Assembly: GCA_965218625.1 (NCBI GenBank)
Contig: CBDCLG010000020.1
Location: 496,001-560,000 of the forward strand
Reading direction: 5' to 3'
DNA: 64,000 nt
Source: Bin5 sp965218625
GTDB lineage: Bacteria; Chloroflexota; Anaerolineae; Caldilineales; Caldilineaceae
This document shows positions 52,142-61,061 of this stretch, in pieces. The notes under the pieces are model-generated. The model was not told where the DNA came from. It was given only the letters and a program-made list of their open reading frames with translations, and searched no databases. The position numbers and the translations under genes were made by a program. Every line of letters begins with the position of its first letter. Position 1 is the stretch's first letter.

Positions 52142-52507
52142 ATGGCCGAACACAACAGCATCCGGGAGCGGGTCGAGCGATGTCTGGAGGAGCTTGCGCA
52201 TGGAGGCGTAAAGGAAACCAGCTTGCGCGCCGTTCTCGACGCTCTCGACGAGCCGCCGCGTCAGCAGCTGTTGTTCCTGCGGGTAGGCGGGCTGACGATC
52301 AGCGCGGAGGTCGTCGGTATGCTCATGCTGGAGGACGGCGAGATCGACGAAGGGCCGCTGGACCCGGAGGAGTGGCCGTACAAGTCGGTGATCGAGGCGA
52401 TACAGGCCGGCTGGCGGGTGATCAAATTCCCTGAGCTGGCACTGTGGGTGGACGAAACCAAGACCTACGAGGTCGGCGGCGAATACGTCCTCGAAAAATG
52501 GAGGTAA
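52142..52507 (+). CDS. Small protein of the EWPY/GWRV.KFPE type, PhyH partner 2
   Basis: 121 aa from ATG 52142 (AAGGA eight bases upstream). Paralogue of the 47459 protein: RQQLLFLRVGG, VVGMLMLEDGEIDEGP, EEWPYKSVIEAIQAGWRVIK and FPELALWVDETKTYEVGGEY align throughout, with a two-residue gap in the middle. Rich in Glu and Leu, no signal peptide, no membrane helix. It is followed after 3 bases by a PhyH gene. The paired inheritance suggests an obligate partner of that oxygenase; its role is unknown. Confidence 0.8.
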   Translation: MAEHNSIRERVERCLEELAHGGVKETSLRAVLDALDEPPRQQLLFLRVGGLTISAEVVGMLMLEDGEIDEGPLDPEEWPYKSVIEAIQAGWRVIKFPELALWVDETKTYEVGGEYVLEKWR

Positions 52508-52510
52508 GAG

Positions 52511-53410
52511 GTGAAGAAAGTAAGTGACATTCGCCCAACAATGACCGATTCTCAAGTGCTCGATTTCTGCAAGATGGGCTACTTGCTCCTGCCTGCGGTC
52601 GTGCCCGAAGAGATCAACCGGCGGGTGGTCGAGTACACCAACCAGATCGTGCAGGAGCGCCCGTCGTTGAAGATAGCGCGCCGCTCAAAAGAGTTCGAGT
52701 TTCATCTGCCGCTATTGGAGGAGGAGTGGTTTGTCGACCACGTGCTGCTGAACGAGGAGGCCGCCGGGGCCGTACGCTCGCTGTTGGGCAAAGATTTCAC
52801 GCTGCCTATCCTGATCAGCGACCACCGCGCCGAAACGCCGATGCCCAAGCAGGGAGGATGGCACCGCGACGGCAACTACGTGCACAACAAGAAACTGAAC
52901 TACGTGGAGGTCTTTTACCACCCGGAAGACGTTCCCGTCGAAAAAGGCCCCACCGAAATCCTGCCCGGTTCCCATCACCTCGCCTCGGCCCCCGTCGGTC
53001 ATTATGGCGGCCTTAAGGGAGGAATACGATTCGCGCCGCCAGACGCGCCCGCCGGGTCGATCCTGATCATGTCGTATAACCTCTGGCACCGCCGCACTCT
53101 CTCGACTGCAAGCGGGTTTCGGCATCTCTTTCGCTACAACTACTGGCGCACGACGATGCCGGCGCGCGACTGGATCATCGAACCGGATTTTGACTTGCGC
53201 ACTGCCAGCTACGAGTTCTTCGACCGGCCCACAACCAGGCCCCCAACGCGGGACTGCAACGACGCAGCCGAAATGTTCTTCTGGCTGAGTGGAATGCACG
53301 ACCAGTTCGCAGTAATGGGCGGACAGTGCTGGCCAAGCCCGCACATCGGCCTGGACGGCGAGGTGCAGGGTTTCCCAGGCGACACTACCGACGAACGTGC
53401 ACGAAAGTAA
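52511..53410 (+). CDS. PhyH-family dioxygenase, paired copy 2
   Basis: 299 aa from GTG 52511 with GGAGGT six bases upstream; ATG 52541 is an alternative. HxD in GGWHRDGNYVHNK, GPTEILPGSHHLASAPVGHY, distal His in NLWHRRTLSTASGFRHLFRY. Paralogous to 47851. A segment specific to this copy is the QERPSLKIARRSKEFEF insert near residue 50. Immediately followed by an isomerase gene (53441), so the product may be isomerised next. Substrate unknown. Confidence 0.9.
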   Translation: MKKVSDIRPTMTDSQVLDFCKMGYLLLPAVVPEEINRRVVEYTNQIVQERPSLKIARRSKEFEFHLPLLEEEWFVDHVLLNEEAAGAVRSLLGKDFTLPILISDHRAETPMPKQGGWHRDGNYVHNKKLNYVEVFYHPEDVPVEKGPTEILPGSHHLASAPVGHYGGLKGGIRFAPPDAPAGSILIMSYNLWHRRTLSTASGFRHLFRYNYWRTTMPARDWIIEPDFDLRTASYEFFDRPTTRPPTRDCNDAAEMFFWLSGMHDQFAVMGGQCWPSPHIGLDGEVQGFPGDTTDERARK

Positions 53411-53440
53411 TGGCTCTTTTCCCGGACAGGGAGCGTAACC

Positions 53441-54268
53441 ATGCTTGAACTGTCGGCGAACCTCGAATTCATGTTTACTGAACGCGCATTCGAGGAGCGA
53501 ATCGACGCCGTGGCTGAACTCGAACTGCCAGCCTTCGAGTTTGGCGTATGGCTGGAGCGGGACGTGCCGGCAATCGTTGAACGCACCAGGCGCCACGGCC
53601 TGGTGGTCGCGAACATAAGCGTCGATCCCAAAATAAGCCTGCTCGACACAGACGAAAGCACTGTCCTGGCCAGGGCCGTGCGGGCAACCTGCGACGCGGC
53701 GCGGCAGTTGGGCTGCACCCAGCTCGGACTGCTGGTCGAGGAGGTCAAGTTCGAGCCCGGGCGCCCCTGGTTCGACTACCAGAGCAGTGACCGGCAGCGT
53801 GACGAACGCCGCCGCCAGCGGGACAACATCGTGCGCGCGCTGAAGTCTGTCGCGCCCATCGCCGAGGGCGAAGGGATGCTGCTCCTTGTCGAATGCCTCA
53901 ACACCTTAGTCGACCACGCCGACTATTTCATCGCCTCCTGGCAGGAGGGCGTATCCATCGCAAGAGAAGTGGACAGCCCGGCCGTGGGTTTGACCTTTGA
54001 TGCCTACCATCATCAGGTTAACGAAGGGAACTTGATCAGCAGTCTCACGCAGGATATTGACCTGGTGCATCACATGCACATCGCCGACGTGCCCGGGCGT
54101 CATGAACCTGGCACCGGCGAAATCAACTACCTGAACCTGCTCAGAGCCGCGAAACGCGCCGGCTATGAAGGGTACCTGGGGCTCGAATGCGTACCGACCA
54201 AACTGGATGTAGGCGCCGCGCTGGCGCCAATCAGACAGATCGTCAACCAGGTCAATCGAGAGGACTAG
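53441..54268 (+). CDS. Hydroxypyruvate isomerase-like sugar isomerase/epimerase
   Basis: 275 aa barrel of the AP-endonuclease-2-like superfamily. MLELSANLEFMFTERAFEER is the Hyi-type start. The metal-site Glu lies in LLVECLNTLVDHADY, Asp/His in LTFDAYHHQVNEGN, HIADVPGRHEPGTGEINY matches the 36930 protein, and the last Glu is in LGLECVP. It acts on small hydroxy-keto acids or sugar analogues. Start ATG behind GGAGCG. Confidence 0.88.
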   Translation: MLELSANLEFMFTERAFEERIDAVAELELPAFEFGVWLERDVPAIVERTRRHGLVVANISVDPKISLLDTDESTVLARAVRATCDAARQLGCTQLGLLVEEVKFEPGRPWFDYQSSDRQRDERRRQRDNIVRALKSVAPIAEGEGMLLLVECLNTLVDHADYFIASWQEGVSIAREVDSPAVGLTFDAYHHQVNEGNLISSLTQDIDLVHHMHIADVPGRHEPGTGEINYLNLLRAAKRAGYEGYLGLECVPTKLDVGAALAPIRQIVNQVNRED

Positions 54269-54346
54269 GAATCGAGGCCCCGGCGCGCCGCTGCGGTCCC
54301 GGCGCCCCAGCTTCACAGGTTTCCCAACGGCAAGGTGGTTCAACCC

Positions 54347-55195
54347 ATGAACGTCATCCAGGGCTTCGATAAAGTCAGCCTGATAACCGGCGGCAGCAAA
54401 GGGATTGGCGAGGGCTGCGCCCGGGTCTTTTGTGCCGCCGGCGCGCCGGTCGTCATCTGTGCCCGCGGCCGCGAGGCCGGCGAGGCGCTGGCAGCCGAAC
54501 TGACGGCGCAAGGTCCGGGCGAGTGCCATTTCGAACCGTGCGACGTCAGCCGCCCCGACCAAATCAAACGGGTCGTTGACAGGACCGTAGAACGCTATGG
54601 CCGGTTGGACTGTCTCGTCAACAACGCCGGCACGCACCCGCCGCACAGGACAATAGACGAATTCACAATCGAAGAGTTTGAACAGCTGCTGCGAGTGAAC
54701 CTGGTCAGTTACTTTGCCGGCTGCAAGTTTGCGCTACCCCATCTGCGCAAGACACGCGGCAGCATCGTCAATATGGGCAGCCTGGTCGGGGTCATGGGCC
54801 AACAGCTGGCCACCACCTACTGCGCAACCAAAGGGGGAATCAGCGCCTTTACGAAGGCGTTGGCTATCGAGGAAGCGCGCTTCGGCGTGCGCGTGAACAC
54901 CGTCCTGCCCGGCAACATCATATCCGACAGCCGCATTCAAGGCGTTGCGCAGTCAGAGAACCCTGAAGAGCTGGACAGACTGGTGGACAGCTGGCAGTGG
55001 CCTGGACGCAGCGGCAGCATCGAAGAGGCCGGACAGGCCTGCCTCTTCCTCGCCAGCGACAACGCAAGCTATATCAGCGGCATCGATCTGATAATCAGCG
55101 GCGGCTCTGAGCTGGGGTATGGCATCAAGGCGCCTTCGAAGCTGGGACTTGACTTGCCGGAAGAGCAGTATCCCCGACCCGTAAATCCTGTGTAA
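54347..55195 (+). CDS. Short-chain dehydrogenase/reductase
   Basis: 282 aa from ATG 54347 (AAGGTGG upstream); a GTG 12 bases earlier is possible. TGGSKGIGEGCARVF cofactor motif, VICARGRE pattern suggesting NADP or NAD ambiguity, NNAGTHPPH, Ser in NMGSLVGVMG, Tyr/Lys in YCATKGGISAFTKALA. The C-terminal extension ends EEQYPRPVNPV. It follows the isomerase by 78 bases in one operon. Confidence 0.92.
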   Translation: MNVIQGFDKVSLITGGSKGIGEGCARVFCAAGAPVVICARGREAGEALAAELTAQGPGECHFEPCDVSRPDQIKRVVDRTVERYGRLDCLVNNAGTHPPHRTIDEFTIEEFEQLLRVNLVSYFAGCKFALPHLRKTRGSIVNMGSLVGVMGQQLATTYCATKGGISAFTKALAIEEARFGVRVNTVLPGNIISDSRIQGVAQSENPEELDRLVDSWQWPGRSGSIEEAGQACLFLASDNASYISGIDLIISGGSELGYGIKAPSKLGLDLPEEQYPRPVNPV

Positions 55196-55204
55196 CGGAA
55201 TTGA

Positions 55205-55320
55205 CAGGTCTTTCGCCGCCCGGCTGTCTTCGCCGTTCTTCCGTTCCTCCGCCTCTTACCCGAAACTCAACTTCCCTCCTCTCCGCCTCTTTCGCGTCCT
55301 GTTTGTCCCGGGCCACTCCA
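55205..55320. other. Pyrimidine-rich spacer
   Basis: The plus strand is strongly C/T-rich with few purines between the SDR stop and the promoter at 55342. No hairpin with a T-run was found. Confidence 0.35.
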
Positions 55321-55341
55321 ATATCGGGGCGAAAATTTCGG

Positions 55342-55370
55342 TTGACAGAAACGAAAGGAAAGAATATACT
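55342..55370 (+). promoter_or_regulatory. Consensus housekeeping-sigma promoter
   Basis: TTGACA at 55342-55347, 17-base spacer, TATACT at 55365-55370. Boxes identical to 3479 and 13709. Predicted start near 55377 and a leader of about 44 nt to ATG 55421. Confidence 0.7.
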
Positions 55371-55420
55371 GCGTTTACTTTTCTCTGAAGTTGGCTATTC
55401 AGCCGCAAGGGGTCAGCATC

Positions 55421-56818
55421 ATGGCGATGGCGATTGAAGAGCTACAGCCGCAGCCGACCTCGCCGGTGCAGAGCCGCTGGCGGCGTATCGTTACGCCAAT
55501 TCCTGCCCCTGCATCGGTGCCTCTGATCGAGCGCCTGCGTGCCGCAGAGCCAGTGTCCACGAGCGGAATGCCGCCCATCCTGTGGCATGAAGCTGAGGGC
55601 TTCCTCGTTCGCGACCCCTACGGAAATCAGTGGATCGACCTGACCAGCGGAATTGTTGTAGCCAACGCCGGTCATTCACACCCCAGGATCCGCGCCGCCA
55701 TCCACCGCACCGCCGACCAGCCGCTGCTGGTAACATATTCCTTCCCCTCGAAGGAACGGCTCCTCCTGCTCGAAAAACTGGCATCGCTGTCGCCAATCCC
55801 CGAGACAAAAGCCATCCTCTTCAGCGCCGGCACCGAAGCGAACGAGTGCGCCATCATGCTGATGCGGCGCCACGGCCAGCGCATCTCGCCCGACAAGGTG
55901 GGTATCCTCAGTTTCGAGGGCTGCTACCATGGCCGCACACTCGGCGCCGGTCTCAGCTCCGGCTCAGGCCAGCCGACCGATTGGATTCAACGCGAGCAGG
56001 TGAAACATTACCAGATCCCGTTTCCCCTCGGCCCGCACTGCCCTTGGGGCTGCGGCCGCGACGAACCGTGCGACGAGTCCTGCTTTCACAAGTCCATCGA
56101 CCAACTGGCCCAACGCGACATCCGGCCCGAACATATCGCCGGCATCATCGTCGAACCGGTTCCGGGCTGGGCAACCTATCCCATGCCTGCCGCATACGCC
56201 TGTGCGCTCTCAAAGTGGGCCGGCGACAACGACATTCTGGTCTGCTTCGACGAGGTGCAGTCCGGTTGTGGAAGGTCGGGCCGCTTCTTTGCCTTTGAGC
56301 ATGTCGGAACCGTCCCCGACCTGATCACCTTGGGCAAAGGCTTGAGCTCAAGCCTGCCGGTATCGGCGGTCATCGGCCCGCGCAGCCTGATGGACCAACC
56401 GGCTCCCGGCGATATGTCCAGCACACACGGAGGCAATCCATTGGGCGCCGCGGCCGCGTTGGCGAACCTGGAAGTAATCGAGAACGAAAACCTCGTGGAA
56501 GCGTCGGCACGAACAGGCCGGTTGGCATTTGAGGAACTCGAGCAGCTGCAACAGGAGTTTCCGCGGCACATGCTTTCGATTCAAGGGCGCGGCCTCTTCA
56601 TCTCCGTCCATCTCACACACCCCGAGAGCGGCACGCCGGACACCGCGCTGGCCGATGCCATCGTGCATGAAGCCATCCGACGCGGGGTAATGATGTTTGT
56701 CACCGGTCGCGGCTTTTTGAAGATTTCGCCGCCGCTCAACATCGAACCGGAGGCTGTCCTGGAGGCGATAGACGTGATCCGCGACTGTTTTCTCGAGCTG
56801 AAAGATCAACCTGCTTGA
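55421..56818 (+). CDS. Class III aminotransferase with Cys-rich insert
   Basis: 465 aa from ATG 55421 (AAGGGG eight bases upstream); the earlier TTG start has no support. PLP Asp in LVCFDEVQSGCGRSGRFFAF, Schiff-base Lys in LITLGKGLSSSLPVSAVIG. WIDLTSGIVVANAGHSHPRI is the N-terminal block. A Cys-rich insert HCPWGCGRDEPCDESCFH lies near residues 206-223 and could bind metal or form disulfides. Relatives transaminate gamma-aminobutyrate, acetylornithine, taurine or similar. The direct upstream promoter shows it is an independent transcript. Confidence 0.88.
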   Translation: MAMAIEELQPQPTSPVQSRWRRIVTPIPAPASVPLIERLRAAEPVSTSGMPPILWHEAEGFLVRDPYGNQWIDLTSGIVVANAGHSHPRIRAAIHRTADQPLLVTYSFPSKERLLLLEKLASLSPIPETKAILFSAGTEANECAIMLMRRHGQRISPDKVGILSFEGCYHGRTLGAGLSSGSGQPTDWIQREQVKHYQIPFPLGPHCPWGCGRDEPCDESCFHKSIDQLAQRDIRPEHIAGIIVEPVPGWATYPMPAAYACALSKWAGDNDILVCFDEVQSGCGRSGRFFAFEHVGTVPDLITLGKGLSSSLPVSAVIGPRSLMDQPAPGDMSSTHGGNPLGAAAALANLEVIENENLVEASARTGRLAFEELEQLQQEFPRHMLSIQGRGLFISVHLTHPESGTPDTALADAIVHEAIRRGVMMFVTGRGFLKISPPLNIEPEAVLEAIDVIRDCFLELKDQPA

Positions 56819-57212
56819 CGCCGGAGGAAACGGGGCCGGGCACACAGGTGTAGGCAGAACAGATGAGGCACTGCAGCAAAGGAAAGCGATTTGCCGAATT
56901 GCCAATCGTCTACTGGGGACCCAAGCGTTGATACCCTGATTGCAATAATTGCCATGAATCCTAGTGTCACACTGTCCCCCCGTCAGCGGGTCCGAACTGC
57001 ATGTCGCCCGTGTAATGGGTTGTCGTAGGAGAACTTGGAGTCTTCTTTTTGCAGGCTCTCCAAGTTCTGAAAGGAGGGAAAAGAGGTCGATCACGTCACG
57101 ATGCTGTTCACCGGAGGTCATCAGCCGGTAATTGACCGGCCTACAAGGGCTGACGAAAGGCAGCCTTAGCAATCTTCCCAACCGGCAGGTTGCTAAAATC
57201 AGGGTGAGCGAA
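56819..57212. other. Leader and spacer upstream of the last peptide-type transporter
   Basis: Holds an 11-bp stem (57030-57040 with 57058-57068, 17-base loop), a small GCCGGT-AATTG-ACCGGC hairpin (57124-57140) and a TTAGCAA/TTGCTAA stem (57166-57196) just before the ribosome-binding site. AAGGAGG near 57071 lies about 143 bases before the ATG, similar to the leaders at 21560 and 26580. No gene is recognised. Confidence 0.5.
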
Positions 57213-58913
57213 ATGTCCGTAAGAAAGGGAATGAATCGGCGTGATTTTCTTCGCACAACGGCAGTCATAAGCTCCGGCCTGCTGGCCGCCCACTGTGCGC
57301 CGGCCGAAGCGCCGGCCGCACCCGCCGACGCGCCGGCCGAGGCGCCGGCCGAGGCCGAGCCGATGGAGATGGGGGGCACGCTTGTCTGGGGCTATGGGCA
57401 ACGCACCGAATCGAATCTTTGCCCCATCGCCTACTACGGCGGCAGCAGCGACGTCTACCTGCGGCGCTTCCTGTCGGCCGGGCTGGTGCGCGTCAACTCA
57501 ACGCTCAGCGGCGTCATTCCGGACTTGGCGGAAAGCTGGGAATTTGACGGCAGCACCATTACGTTCAAGCTGCGCGAGGGCGTCACATGGCACGATGGCG
57601 CGCCCTTCACAGCCAACGATGTGTTGTTCACACTGCGCGCGATGGGACATCCCGAAAGCGGCCAGAACTATGGCTACGGCGACATCAAGGGACTGATCGT
57701 TGGCATGGACGAGTTCAAGGCCGGCGAGGCTGAGAGCATCAGCGGCGTCAACGCGGCCGACGACTACACGGTCTCCATCGAGATGACCCAGCCATTCCGC
57801 GACAGCTTCCTCCTGTCCATCGCCGTGCCGACGATAATCCCGGAACACATTCTGGGCGAAGTGCCGGAAGACGCCTATGGCGGCGCCGGTCCCGATGTCG
57901 GCCTGTGTAAGACCGACTGGGGCCTGGAAACGGGCATCGGCCTGGGGGCCTTCAAGTTGAGCAAATACCTGCACAACGAGGTGGTCGAGTACGACCCCAA
58001 TCCCGACTACTTCAGAGGCGAACCGCTGCTCGACAAACTGGTCTATGTGCCCTTCATCGACAATCAGGCCCTGGCCGCAGCGATCGAAGCGGGCGAGGTA
58101 CTCGTTGGTCGGCTTCCTTCCAGCGAGTACGAACGCATGAAGGATATGCCGCACCTGCGCTTCCAATTCCCCTCCGGCACCGCGACGATCGGCGTCGCCT
58201 TCAATCAACACCAGCCCTACCTCCAGGACAAGCGAGTCCGCCAGGCCCTGATGTACGGGCTGGACCGCGAGCAGTTCCTCGAGACCGTCTGGTACGATCT
58301 GGGCGATGTGCCCGAGGCCGCCTTCTACTTCGGCGAAGCCGGAGTCAGCCCCAACATCAGAGACTTCCCGTATGATCCCGATAAGGCTATGGAACTGCTG
58401 GCCGAAGCAGGATGGGACTCGAGCCGGACGCTGCGCCTCTTGTGGGATGATCTCAGCCCGTTCATCGAGACGTGGTTCTCCTTCATGATCGGCTACTGGA
58501 AGGAGATCGGGGTGGAGGCCGAACCGCATCCTGTCGGCGCGGAATACGCCTCAACGCTGGAAGAAACACACGATTGGGATATCATGCCCACTTCCTTCGG
58601 CTATGGCATCAGCGTCAATCAGATTCGCTCCCGGTTCGACAACGAGAACTGGCTCGGCGCCGCCTACCCCGAAGCAGTGGAACTGATCGACAAGGCGCTC
58701 TTGGCCGAAGGTGAGGAGTTCCAGCAGCTCGTATGGCAGCTGCAGGAAATCGCAGCCGAAGAACTGCCCGTCGCCTACCACATTCGCCAGGCCCAGGTCT
58801 ACGCCATCAACAAGCGCGTGAATGGCGACGAGGACTTCCAGCCTGTCTATGCCCTGATGACCAGGAACTACTGGGGGATGGAGAAGGTCTGGGTCGCCGA
58901 CGAGGCGGGCTAG
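57213..58913 (+). CDS. Peptide-type ABC substrate-binding protein, third system
   Basis: 566 aa from ATG 57213, with AGGGTG six bases before. Signal MNRRDFLRTTAVISSGLLAA with HC as the lipid-attachment position. Long Ala/Pro/Glu linker. SBP_bac_5 core with VTWHDGAPFTANDVLFTLRA near residue 125. Longer in-frame starts are not supported by a ribosome-binding site. It is followed by two permeases but no ATPase. Confidence 0.92.
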   Translation: MSVRKGMNRRDFLRTTAVISSGLLAAHCAPAEAPAAPADAPAEAPAEAEPMEMGGTLVWGYGQRTESNLCPIAYYGGSSDVYLRRFLSAGLVRVNSTLSGVIPDLAESWEFDGSTITFKLREGVTWHDGAPFTANDVLFTLRAMGHPESGQNYGYGDIKGLIVGMDEFKAGEAESISGVNAADDYTVSIEMTQPFRDSFLLSIAVPTIIPEHILGEVPEDAYGGAGPDVGLCKTDWGLETGIGLGAFKLSKYLHNEVVEYDPNPDYFRGEPLLDKLVYVPFIDNQALAAAIEAGEVLVGRLPSSEYERMKDMPHLRFQFPSGTATIGVAFNQHQPYLQDKRVRQALMYGLDREQFLETVWYDLGDVPEAAFYFGEAGVSPNIRDFPYDPDKAMELLAEAGWDSSRTLRLLWDDLSPFIETWFSFMIGYWKEIGVEAEPHPVGAEYASTLEETHDWDIMPTSFGYGISVNQIRSRFDNENWLGAAYPEAVELIDKALLAEGEEFQQLVWQLQEIAAEELPVAYHIRQAQVYAINKRVNGDEDFQPVYALMTRNYWGMEKVWVADEAG

Positions 58914-58966
58914 TTTCTTTTGCCGGTGTACCCTGATTCCCGGCAAGTTAAACTGCGGAACCAGTT

Positions 58967-59013
58967 GCGCCGACCTGTCTCGCGAGTGTAAGCCGTCGTG
59001 AGACAGGCGGCGC
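58967..59013 (+). promoter_or_regulatory. Stem-loop between binding protein and permease
   Basis: Arms 58967-58985 and 58996-59013 form about 18 pairs with one bulged A and one non-Watson-Crick wobble, on a 10-base loop. The fifth such element in this position. Confidence 0.6.
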
Positions 59014-59085
59014 ACCTGCCGGCGCCGCACTGGCCCCTGCATATTGGCCCTTTCCGGGGCGCGGGTCGAGTTAGACTACGTTATC

Positions 59086-60048
59086 ATGTCACCTTATATC
59101 ATCCGCCGTCTGTCGCTGGTTATCCCCTTGCTCCTCGGGATCACCATAATCAACTACACGATCTACGCGCTCGCGCCCGGGGACCCGGTCTCGGCCATGA
59201 TCAATCCTATGGAAGCGCACGAATGGAGCGCCGAAGACCTGCAAAAGGCGCGCACCCGCCTCGGCCTCGATAAGCCGATTCCGGTCCGTTATGCCCTGTG
59301 GCTGGGTCAGGCCGCGCGCGGCAACCTCGGCTACTCTGTGCGGACGGGACTATCCGTGCGCGAAACAATGGTCAGAGGAATCGGCAACACCATCACCCTG
59401 ATCGCCTTGTCGATGGTGTTGTCGTCATTGGGCGGCATCGTGCTGGGCATTATCTCGGCTTTGCGGCCCTATTCGGCGCTCGACTATGCGCTGACCGCCT
59501 TCGCCTTCGCCGGCGCGTCGATGCCGGGTTTCTTCCTCGGGCTGTTGCTGATCTACTTCGTGTCATTGGGCCTTGGCATTTTGCCCACGGGCGGCATTTC
59601 CCCACCTGGCGTTGAGCCGAACCTCCTCAATCGCCTGGAACACATGATCCTGCCCGTGGCTGCCCTGACTTATGAGGGGTTGGGCAGCCTGCTTCGCTTC
59701 ACGCGCGCCGGCATGCTGGAGGTGTTGAGCCAGGACTATGTGACGACGGCCCGCTCCAAGGGGCTGGTGGAGCGAGCCGTGATCGGGCGCCATGCATTTC
59801 GCAATGCCCTGCTGCCGCTGATTACCGTGTTGGGATTGCGATTGCCCGGTCTGCTCGGCGGCTCTCTACTCATCGAAGTCGTCTTCAACTATCCAGGAAT
59901 CGGGTCGATCATGGTCGATGCCACTCGGCAACGGGACTATCCGCTGGTCATGGGAGGCGTGCTGGTGACTGCCGTAGCGGTCCTGCTCGCCAACCTGATA
60001 GCCGACATCGCCTACGGAGTCGCAGATCCACGCATACGCTACGAGTAA
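59086..60048 (+). CDS. ABC transporter permease, DppB type, third system
   Basis: 320 aa from ATG 59086. SPYIIRRLSLVIPLLLGITI, then APGDPVSAMINP, LGYSVRTGLSV, coupling loop TTARSKGLVERAVIGRHAFR, end IADIAYGVADPRIRYE. The start at 59044 would add nonconserved residues. 12 bases separate it from the next gene. Confidence 0.93.
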   Translation: MSPYIIRRLSLVIPLLLGITIINYTIYALAPGDPVSAMINPMEAHEWSAEDLQKARTRLGLDKPIPVRYALWLGQAARGNLGYSVRTGLSVRETMVRGIGNTITLIALSMVLSSLGGIVLGIISALRPYSALDYALTAFAFAGASMPGFFLGLLLIYFVSLGLGILPTGGISPPGVEPNLLNRLEHMILPVAALTYEGLGSLLRFTRAGMLEVLSQDYVTTARSKGLVERAVIGRHAFRNALLPLITVLGLRLPGLLGGSLLIEVVFNYPGIGSIMVDATRQRDYPLVMGGVLVTAVAVLLANLIADIAYGVADPRIRYE

Positions 60049-60060
60049 CGGGGTATTCGC

Positions 60061-60966
60061 ATGGCAGAACGAACGGCAGCGGCCCAGCTGGAACTTGCGG
60101 AGCAGTCCATCGAGTCCCCCCGCGCCCGCGCCTGGCGCCGCTTTCGGCGCCACCGCCTCGCCATGCTGGGTCTCACCTACCTCGTTGTCATCTGCCTGGC
60201 CGCCATAGCCGCCCCGCTGGTGACCGGAGGCCGCGATCCGATTGAGATCCACCCTGGAAAAAACTCGTGGGGCGCGCCAAGTTGGGAATTCTTTCTGGGC
60301 GGCGATCAGCTGGGCCGCGACATCTGGGCGCGGCTCATCTACGGCAGCCGCGTCTCGCTCGCGGTGGGCATCGTATCGATGTCGATTGCCGTGGCCATCT
60401 CCCTCCTGCTGGGGACGCTGTCCGGCTACTTCGGCGGCGCCGTCGACATGATCATCATGCGCTTCACCGACGTGATGATGGTATTCCCCGGCCTGATCCT
60501 GATCATGATCGTCGTCTCCGTCTTTGAACCGAGCATCTGGAACGTTATGCTTGTCATCGGACTGCTTGGATGGACAGGCATGGCCCGTATCGTTCGCGGG
60601 CAGATCCTCTCTGTGCGCGAGTGGGACTTTGTAATGGCGGCGCGCTGTCTGGGCGTGCCGGACCGCCTGATCATGGCCCGGCACGTGTTGCCCAATGTAT
60701 TGGCCCCGCTGATGGTGGCGGCCACCTTTGGAATCGCCGCCGCGATTCTGACGGAGGCCGGGCTCTCGTTTCTGGGGCTGGGCGTAAAACCGCCGACACC
60801 TTCGTGGGGCGTAATGCTGAACGCTGCCCATTCGCTGACCGTGTTGGAACGCTACTGGTGGGTGTGGATACCGCCCGGCGTGGCTGTCCTGGTGACGGTC
60901 ATGGCGATCAACTTCATGGGCGACGGCCTGCGCGATGCCCTCGACCCGCGCACGATCCTGTCCTGA
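60061..60966 (+). CDS. ABC transporter permease, DppC type, third system
   Basis: 301 aa. RRFRRHRLAMLGLTYLVVIC first helix, LGGDQLGRDIWARLIYGSR loop, MAARCLGVPDRLIMARHVLP coupling region, end FMGDGLRDALDPRTILS. Forms the channel with the 59086 protein. Nearest candidate ATPase in the window is the 8292 fusion. Confidence 0.93.
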   Translation: MAERTAAAQLELAEQSIESPRARAWRRFRRHRLAMLGLTYLVVICLAAIAAPLVTGGRDPIEIHPGKNSWGAPSWEFFLGGDQLGRDIWARLIYGSRVSLAVGIVSMSIAVAISLLLGTLSGYFGGAVDMIIMRFTDVMMVFPGLILIMIVVSVFEPSIWNVMLVIGLLGWTGMARIVRGQILSVREWDFVMAARCLGVPDRLIMARHVLPNVLAPLMVAATFGIAAAILTEAGLSFLGLGVKPPTPSWGVMLNAAHSLTVLERYWWVWIPPGVAVLVTVMAINFMGDGLRDALDPRTILS

Positions 60967-61061
60967 GGACACATTTCACCAAACGCAAACCAATAGCTGC
61001 CAAAAATATCAATCACAATCGAATTCTCGTCACAAGTTCAAATCGCTCCATAGTCAATGCC

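Noticed and set aside
57101..57169. 22-codon leader peptide before the third peptide-type transporter
   Set aside because: The ribosome-binding site is poorly spaced and no counterpart exists in the other leaders.
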